This document shows, piece after piece, positions 52,799-57,114 of a stretch of DNA of 57,114 bases. The translations under genes and the position numbers were made by a program. The notes beneath the pieces were generated by a model. That model saw only the letters and a program-made list of their open reading frames with translations. It did no database searches and was not told the DNA's origin. Location of the stretch: the NCBI GenBank assembly GCA_965232985.1, contig CBDDRC010000007.1, forward strand, positions 1-57,114, written 5' to 3'. The DNA comes from JADFDG01 sp965232985 (GTDB taxonomy: Bacteria > Pseudomonadota > Gammaproteobacteria > Pseudomonadales > JADFDG01). Every line of letters begins with the position of its first letter. Within the stretch, counting starts at the first letter, position 1.

Positions 52799-53848
52799 AT
52801 GCTCAAAACCGACACCCTCCAGATCACCCTGGAGATCCTGAGCCTCATCGCCCGGATCGACGAGTTCAAAGGTGCATGGCGCGCCCTGGGCACACTCGCG
52901 CCCGATCGCCTGTCGGCCCTGCGCCGCGCGGCCACCATCGAGAGCATCGGCTCCTCTACCCGCATCGAGGGCAGCAAGCTGTCCGACCGGGAGGTGGAGC
53001 AGTTGCTGTCGAACCTGGAGATCAAGTCCTTCGCCACCCGCGACGAGCAGGAGGTGGCTGGTTACGCCGAGCTGATGGACTTGGTGTTCTCGTCCTGGCA
53101 GGACATCCCGGTCACTGAGAACCACATCAAGCAGTTGCACCAGATCCTGCTGCGCTACAGCGAGAAGGACACCTGGCATCGCGGCAACTACAAGACCAGT
53201 TCGAACAGCGTTGCCGCCTTCGACGAGACCGGCGCGCAGATCGGTATCGTCTTTCAGACGGCGTCACCCTTCGACACGCCTCGCCTGATGACGGAGCTTG
53301 TGGCCTGGGTGAACCAAGAGCGCGAAATGGCCCGGTTGCATCCGCTGCTGATCATCGCCCTGTGCGTCGTCGTGTTTCTGGAGATCCATCCCTTCCAGGA
53401 CGGCAACGGGCGCCTCTCCCGGGTGCTGACCACGCTCCTGCTCCTCCAGGCCGGTTACGCCTACGTGCCGTACAGCTCGTTGGAGAGTGTGGTCGAGCAG
53501 AGCAAGGAAGCCTATTACTTGGCGCTACGGCAGACGCAGGGCACGATCCGCACGGAGGCACTCAATTGGCAGCCGTGGCTGGTTTTTTTCCTGCGTTCTC
53601 TGTCCGAGCAGGTTCGGCGCCTGGAAAAGAAGGTCGAGCGCGAGAAGATCGTGCTGGCGGCCATGCCGGAACTGCAGCTACAGATCGTCGAGTTCGCCCG
53701 CGAGCACGGCCGCGTCACCATCGGCGAGGCCATCAAACTAACCGGGGCCAGCCGCAACACGCTGAAGCAGCATTTCCGGGCGTTGGTCGAGCGCGGCACG
53801 CTTGATCAGCACGGCAGTGGCCGTGGAGTCTGGTACGGCCTGTGCTGA
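52799..53848 (+). CDS. Fic-family protein with N-terminal inhibitory motif and C-terminal winged helix
   Basis: A 349-residue Fic protein. The core motif HPFQDGNGR (His197-Arg205) is complete, so AMP or NMP transfer is chemically possible. An N-terminal Ser53-x3-Glu57-Gly58 helix (SSTRIEGSKL) matches the self-inhibitory motif of class II Fic proteins. Residues ~290-345 look like a winged helix (VTIGEAIKLTGASRNTLKQHFRALVERG), suggesting DNA binding. No ribosome site is obvious. No separate antitoxin gene is near. It stands between rpoH and an IS scrap, in a region that looks acquired. Confidence 0.88.
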   Translation: MLKTDTLQITLEILSLIARIDEFKGAWRALGTLAPDRLSALRRAATIESIGSSTRIEGSKLSDREVEQLLSNLEIKSFATRDEQEVAGYAELMDLVFSSWQDIPVTENHIKQLHQILLRYSEKDTWHRGNYKTSSNSVAAFDETGAQIGIVFQTASPFDTPRLMTELVAWVNQEREMARLHPLLIIALCVVVFLEIHPFQDGNGRLSRVLTTLLLLQAGYAYVPYSSLESVVEQSKEAYYLALRQTQGTIRTEALNWQPWLVFFLRSLSEQVRRLEKKVEREKIVLAAMPELQLQIVEFAREHGRVTIGEAIKLTGASRNTLKQHFRALVERGTLDQHGSGRGVWYGLC

Positions 53849-53883
53849 GGACTGCGGGACGCGGGTTTGATCTTCCCGCCATT

Positions 53884-54017
53884 TGACGGACACCGGGTTT
53901 TCGAAAGAATAACCCCAACCCCCGAGGTGTCCGATGAGCAAGAAGCCCCAGAAGAAGTCCCCCATGAGCGCCGGCGGTCGAGGCCGGTATACGCCTGAGT
54001 TCCGCCAGGAAGCTGTT
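53884..54017 (+). mobile_element. IS3-family element, left-end fragment
   Basis: The fragment has a probable terminal sequence (TTGACGGACACC) and leader. From ATG 53934 it carries 28 codons of an OrfA-type transposase (MSKKPQKKSPMSAGGRG, then RYTPEFRQEAV). Sequence then changes abruptly into the 3' end of a group II intron. The remainder of the element is not on the other side of the intron. The left boundary is approximate. Confidence 0.7.
53934..54017 (+). pseudogene. IS3-family OrfA, first 28 codons
   Basis: YTPEFRQEAV is the conserved start of the OrfA helix-turn-helix in IS3-family transposases, after a basic N-terminal tail. The frame continues into intron DNA and does not resemble OrfA afterwards. 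It is non-functional. Confidence 0.7.
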
Positions 54018-54054
54018 TGCGGTAGGGACGGCGGTTACCCACCGCCCCCCGCGC

Positions 54055-54088
54055 AGATCCGTACGTGCGGAATTACCGCATACGGCTC
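54055..54088 (-). ncRNA. Group II intron domain V
   Basis: The 34-base hairpin begins GAGCCGTATGCGG on the minus strand, with loop and bulge, and returns with CCGCACGTACGGATC. This is the catalytic core hairpin of group II introns. The stop codon of the intron-encoded protein (54075-54073) lies within it, and a GC-rich domain VI hairpin follows. Confidence 0.85.
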
Positions 54089-55422
54089 CTGCCTTGGGTT
54101 TTGACGTCAAAGCGCTCCCCCGGTAGCGGGTGAACTACCCGGCACGCAGGCAAGAATTTTCGAACAAGAAGGCGAAAGCGGGACCACGGCATTCGATGTC
54201 GCTGACTCCGTCTCATCAGTGCGAAGCGCCACGCGCGACACACTTCATTCCGGAAGCCAGACAGCCGCTTCATGTTGTCCGGAACAGCGTGGTAATTGAA
54301 ATATCCCCGGACAACGCTCTCCAGCCAGCGCCCAATCACAGGAACGGGTTCGTGACGCCGACGAATCAGCGTTTCACGAATGGCCGACAGCGTAGCGCGC
54401 ATCCTCTTCTTGATCGTCAACCTGACGACCTTGAAAATTCCGCGACTGCTTTTCCCGCAACAGTGCGTAAAGCCAAGGAAGTCGAATGTTTCCGGCTTGC
54501 CTTGCCCACGCTCATGCCTTTGGGCAGCAGCAAAACGTCCAAAACGTCCAAAACGTCCAAAACGTATCAGCCGTGTCTTGTCGGGATGCAATGTCAACCC
54601 GAACTTCGCAAAACGCGTCTGCACATCGCTCAGGAATCGTTTCGCATCGCCCTCATGCTGAAACCCGAGCACACTGTCGTCGGCATAACGCACGATGATG
54701 ACGTCGCCGCACCATCGCTGTCGTCGCCACTGGTTTGCCCAGAGATCGAAGGCGTAGTGCAGATAGATATTCGCCAGCAGTGGCGAAATCACCGCACCCT
54801 GAGGCGTGCCTCGCTCGGAAGCGATCCGCTTGCCCTCGTCAATGACCCCCGCTTTCAGCCATTTGCGGATCAAGCGCAATATACGCTGGTCCGCAATCCG
54901 GTGTTCCAGAAACCTCAGCATCCACCCGTGGTCAATCTCATCGAAAAACGCACGAATATCCGCATCCAGTACCCAGTTCACTCTTCGGCTTTGTATCCCC
55001 ACTGATAGCGCGTCCAGCGCATCGTGTTGACTTCGCCCTTGTCGAAAACCATACGAGAACCCGAGAAAATCCGCTTCGTAAATCGCGCTCAGCACGGTGG
55101 ATACCGCCTGCTGCACGATCTTGTCCTCCAACGCGGCAATCCCCAGCGGACGCATCTTGCCGTCCGGTTTCGGGATGTACACGCGCCGCGACGGTTTTGC
55201 TCGATACGCCCCGGCATGTATTTCCCGGTGCAGCGCATGAACCCGTCCCATGAGAAGCGTCTCGTATTCTCTCCACGTTACGCCGTCCACGCCCGCCGAC
55301 GCCTGTTTGCGCAGAGCATAGAAACTCTCCACCAACAGTGCCGGTGTCACATGGTGCAGCAGCGCCGTGAACCGCAGCCGCCGATCCCGGCGAGCCGCTT
55401 GACGTACACCTTCAAGACCCAT
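54073..55422 (-). CDS. ltrA: Group II intron reverse transcriptase/maturase
   Basis: The reverse transcriptase has FTALLHHVTPALLVESFYALRKQ, IPKPDGKMRPLGI, GTPQGAVISPLLANIYLHY and the YADD catalytic motif, then a maturase domain (RWLESVVRGYFNYHAVP). No HNH endonuclease follows. The frame is open back to 55881. ATG 55422, 516 bases from the intron 5' end, fits the rule that the protein lies in domain IV and gives 449 residues, a usual size. A 9-base tandem repeat adds Gly-Arg-Phe units between YADD and the maturase. Confidence 0.88.
   Translation of the reverse strand: MGLEGVRQAARRDRRLRFTALLHHVTPALLVESFYALRKQASAGVDGVTWREYETLLMGRVHALHREIHAGAYRAKPSRRVYIPKPDGKMRPLGIAALEDKIVQQAVSTVLSAIYEADFLGFSYGFRQGRSQHDALDALSVGIQSRRVNWVLDADIRAFFDEIDHGWMLRFLEHRIADQRILRLIRKWLKAGVIDEGKRIASERGTPQGAVISPLLANIYLHYAFDLWANQWRRQRWCGDVIIVRYADDSVLGFQHEGDAKRFLSDVQTRFAKFGLTLHPDKTRLIRFGRFGRFGRFAAAQRHERGQGKPETFDFLGFTHCCGKSSRGIFKVVRLTIKKRMRATLSAIRETLIRRRHEPVPVIGRWLESVVRGYFNYHAVPDNMKRLSGFRNEVCRAWRFALMRRSQRHRMPWSRFRLLVRKFLPACRVVHPLPGERFDVKTQGRSRMR
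54531..54566 (+). repeat. Nine-base tandem repeat inside the reverse transcriptase gene
   Basis: Four copies of CAAAACGTC (the last ends CGTA) lie head to tail. The period is a multiple of three, so the frame is kept and the protein shows Arg-Phe-Gly-Arg-Phe-Gly-Arg-Phe. Relatives normally have a single RFGRF-like unit here (from memory). Confidence 0.85.
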
Positions 55423-56010
55423 CGACGCGCAATGATTCCGGCGCTGTGTCCGGTACGCGGGGGGCTTGTCGGCGTTCCCCTTGGCTACATCCCTTCCCTC
55501 CATCACCTCCGCCAGGTCATCCCCTTTGTTCGGCAACTTCACTGGTACTACGGACGTATCAGACTTCTCATCGACGTCGATGACGGGATTGTGGCTTGTG
55601 GCCTTCCCCGCCCCATCCGCTTGCGCGGATACCGATGAGATCTCCCTGCTTCCGCGCAAAAGACTTCCCGACATGTACAGGGTCTCCGACCGCGCAGGAT
55701 CGTCACATGACTGGCAATTTGCGCCATGCGCCGTGTTGCCTTCCGCTTCGCTTAACAGCGTCGGCATCCTGAAGTTGTTATTTCGCGGCTCAATGGCTGA
55801 CCTGTCGGTTTCCCCTGTCAACGCTTCACCCACATCCTCGCGGATACGAATGCATGACTCGGGGCCAGAATGATTTGCCATATCTTCTTCTGTGTTGAAC
55901 TTGCATCAACTGTCTTTCACCGGCTTGCGCAGGCGCACTAAGCTCCCCCTAACCTTGGACACGCATAAGTAGAGACTTCTGGCAAACTAACCCCCGTCAG
56001 GAGATTGCAA

Positions 56011-56277
56011 ATGCGTACATCGAAATTCACAGAACACCAGATCATGGCAGCGTTAAAACAGGTTGAGTCGGGCCTGTCGGTCAACGAAGTGTGCCGCCAG
56101 GTCGGCATCAGTTCCGCCACGTTTTACAAATGGCGCGCCAAGTACGGTGGCCTTGAGGCATCCGAACTATCCCGCCTGCGGGAGCTGGAAGACGAGAACC
56201 GCAGGCTGAAGCAGATGTACGCGGACTTGAGTTTGCGTGCGCATGCCATGGAAGTGGTGCTGGCAAAAAAGTTCTGA
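56011..56277 (+). CDS. IS3-family transposase OrfA
   Basis: An 88-residue DNA-binding subunit: KFTEHQIMAALKQVESG, VNEVCRQVGISSATFYKWRAKYGG (helix-turn-helix), then a leucine-zipper-like ELSRLRELEDENRRLKQMYADL. A CAGGAG site precedes ATG 56011. Near the stop, AAAAAAG at 56265-56271 is a classic -1 slippery site leading into orfB. Confidence 0.92.
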   Translation: MRTSKFTEHQIMAALKQVESGLSVNEVCRQVGISSATFYKWRAKYGGLEASELSRLRELEDENRRLKQMYADLSLRAHAMEVVLAKKF

Positions 56278-56975
56278 GCCTCGACCAGAAGCGCGCAGTG
56301 GTCAGCGAGCTGGTCGAGGCCGAATCCGTACCCGCTCGAATGGCCTGCGACATCACTGGCTTGCCGACGAGCAGTTGGTATTACGTCGGCATGCCGAAGG
56401 AAAATTCCGACGATCTGGTCATTGAAGAGTTCCTCCGGGTTTGCGTTGCCAAGCGTCCTCGACGCGGATTCTGGAAGTGTTACAAGCTGGCTCGTCGCAA
56501 GGGACACGTCTGGAACCACAAGCGCGTTTACCGGGTTTACAAGCAGTTGGGGTTGCATTTGCGCCGTCGCGTCAAGTATCGGCCGCCGGCTCGCGTACAA
56601 CAGCCGCTGTTGGCTCCGGAAGCGCCCAACACAGGTTGGGCAATGGATTTTACGCGCGATACGTTAACGACCGGTCGTGTGTTCCGTACGCTCAATCTGA
56701 TCGACGAGTTCAACCGTGAAGTGCTGGCAATTGAGATTGATCTGTCGCTGCCGGCAGAGCGCGTTATACGGGTTTTAGAGCAAGTGAAAGTGTGGCGCTG
56801 TTTGCCGCTATCCATACGCGTGGATAACGGGCCGGAATTTATCGCAGATGCCTTGGCCGAATGGGGACGTGAAAACGGCGTAGCCTTGAATTTTATTCCG
56901 CCAGGCAAGCCGCAGAAAAACGGCTTTGTGGAACGGTTCAACCGGAGCTTCCGCGAGGACGTCCTCGACTGCTAC
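56265..56975 (+). pseudogene. IS3-family transposase OrfB, 3' truncated
   Basis: It is read after a -1 shift at AAAAAAG. The integrase core is visible with Asp in TGWAMDFTRD, Asp in IRVDNGPEF and Glu in KNGFVERFNRSFRED, so the DDE triad is complete. The last 30 to 50 codons are missing because IS66 sequence starts at 56976; the frame then reads to a chance stop at 57020. A free ATG at 56298 could start a shorter protein. It is probably inactive. Confidence 0.88.
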
Positions 56976-57114
56976 GTAAGCGATCCACGAACGCCATCTT
57001 GTAGTGCTTTCCCGATTTGATGACGCTGCGCTTTTTCTTCTGGAGAAGCGCTCATGCCCAAATCAGTTACGCCATCTCGCCAGGCCTTCTGGCTTTCCCA
57101 TCTTCAGCGTGCGC
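56976..57114 (+). mobile_element. IS66-family element, left end (continues beyond the window)
   Basis: GTAAGCG at 56976 starts an IS66-type end whose first 75 bases closely resemble those of the fragment read leftwards from 10981. The insertion point is inside IS3 orfB. The right part lies outside the window. Confidence 0.85.
57054..57114 (+). CDS. tnpA: IS66 accessory protein TnpA, N-terminal part (cut by window edge)
   Basis: ATG 57054 follows GGAG. The first 20 codons include RQAFWLSHLQRA, parallel to HEFWLSHRRRA of the TnpA fragment at 10903. The gene runs off the right edge. Confidence 0.8.
   Translation, partial: MPKSVTPSRQAFWLSHLQRA

Larger units (their letters stand above)
54022..55938 (-). 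mobile_element. Group II intron with encoded reverse transcriptase
   Basis: Read on the minus strand, the element begins at 55938 with GTGCGCC (group II 5' consensus GUGYG), has about 500 bases of ribozyme before the protein frame, and ends with domain V (54088-54055) and a GC-rich domain VI hairpin. The 3' boundary is near 54022-54015. The total of about 1.9 kb is normal for a compact bacterial intron. The flanks belong to two different IS3-type elements, which is not expected for a simple insertion. Confidence 0.85.
55939..56975 (+). mobile_element. IS3-family element (IS407-like), truncated by IS66
   Basis: It starts at or near the intron boundary with a C-rich end (TAAGCTCCCCCTAACC), then orfA and orfB overlapping in a -1 arrangement. 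Its right part is lost where an IS66-family left end (GTAAGCG) begins at 56976. The exact left terminus is uncertain by a few bases. Confidence 0.8.

Noticed and set aside
54531..54566. CRISPR-like repeat array
   Set aside because: The units are only nine bases, contiguous and without spacers, inside a coding region. It is a short tandem repeat.

Overview
The window reads as a chromosomal segment of a high-GC gammaproteobacterium. The main argument is gene order. From about 20 kb to 52 kb the genes follow, from memory, the Pseudomonas aeruginosa block that runs from rpoH through thiS-thiG-trmB, hemW-rdgB-metW-metX, yggT-proC-yggS-pilT-pilU and pyrC'-pyrB-ruvX-tonB-gshB to pilGHIJK-chpABC. The species cannot be named from the sequence alone, and no rRNA or tRNA gene is visible.

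Layout. (1) 1-8.5 kb: a carbon-metabolism operon on the minus strand (tkt, a GAPDH/Epd-family gene, pgk, fba cut by the window edge), divergent from maeB and an unrecognised helical protein. (2) 8.4-11.1 kb: a scarred accessory stretch. It holds the tail of a TumE-type toxin with an intact TumA-type antitoxin, a small lipoprotein, a YjdF-like membrane protein, a porin fragment, an IS66 end and the first 40 or so codons of a sulfate-binding protein. (3) 11.2-18.3 kb: a methyl-cycle cluster, with an ArsR-methyltransferase fusion regulator (SahR-like) followed by metK, ahcY, metF, bioA and rsmE. (4) 18.3-32.8 kb, minus strand: the complete type IV pilus chemosensory system PilGHIJK-ChpABC, including a 2229-residue ChpA hybrid kinase, followed by a metallo-beta-lactamase-fold hydrolase and cytochrome b561. 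(5) 33-38.5 kb: gshB, a TonB3-like gene, ruvX, pyrB, a catalytically dead dihydroorotase (pyrC') and a FecR-domain protein. (6) 38.5-41.3 kb, minus strand: pilT, pilU and a periplasmic one-cysteine peroxiredoxin. (7) 41.5-49.7 kb: yggS, proC, yggT, yggU, a dynamin-like GTPase, metX, metW, rdgB, hemW. (8) 49.7-52.5 kb, minus strand: thiS-thiG-trmB and rpoH. The rpoH gene has a perfect CIRCE operator in front and a strong hairpin terminator behind. (9) 52.5 kb to the end: a mobile-element pile-up made of an inverted repeat, a Fic-family gene, an IS3-family scrap, a group II intron with its reverse transcriptase, a second IS3-family element and the left end of an IS66-family element that cuts the second IS3 transposase.

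Functional logic. PilGHIJK-ChpABC is expected to control the PilT/PilU retraction motors encoded 8 kb away, and the tonB gene between them resembles Pseudomonas tonB3, which is linked to twitching. MetK, AhcY and MetF make and recycle S-adenosylmethionine. BioA consumes it, RsmE uses it, and the regulator at the head of the cluster probably senses S-adenosylhomocysteine.

I did not find a clearly new multi-gene system. The observations that most deserve attention are the group II intron with mismatched flanks, the SahR-like regulator with a palindrome over its own promoter and a nearly absent leader, the HrcA-type operator in front of rpoH, the toxin remnant beside an intact antitoxin, the dynamin-like GTPase inside an otherwise conserved housekeeping block, and the Fic gene with a tandem upstream repeat.
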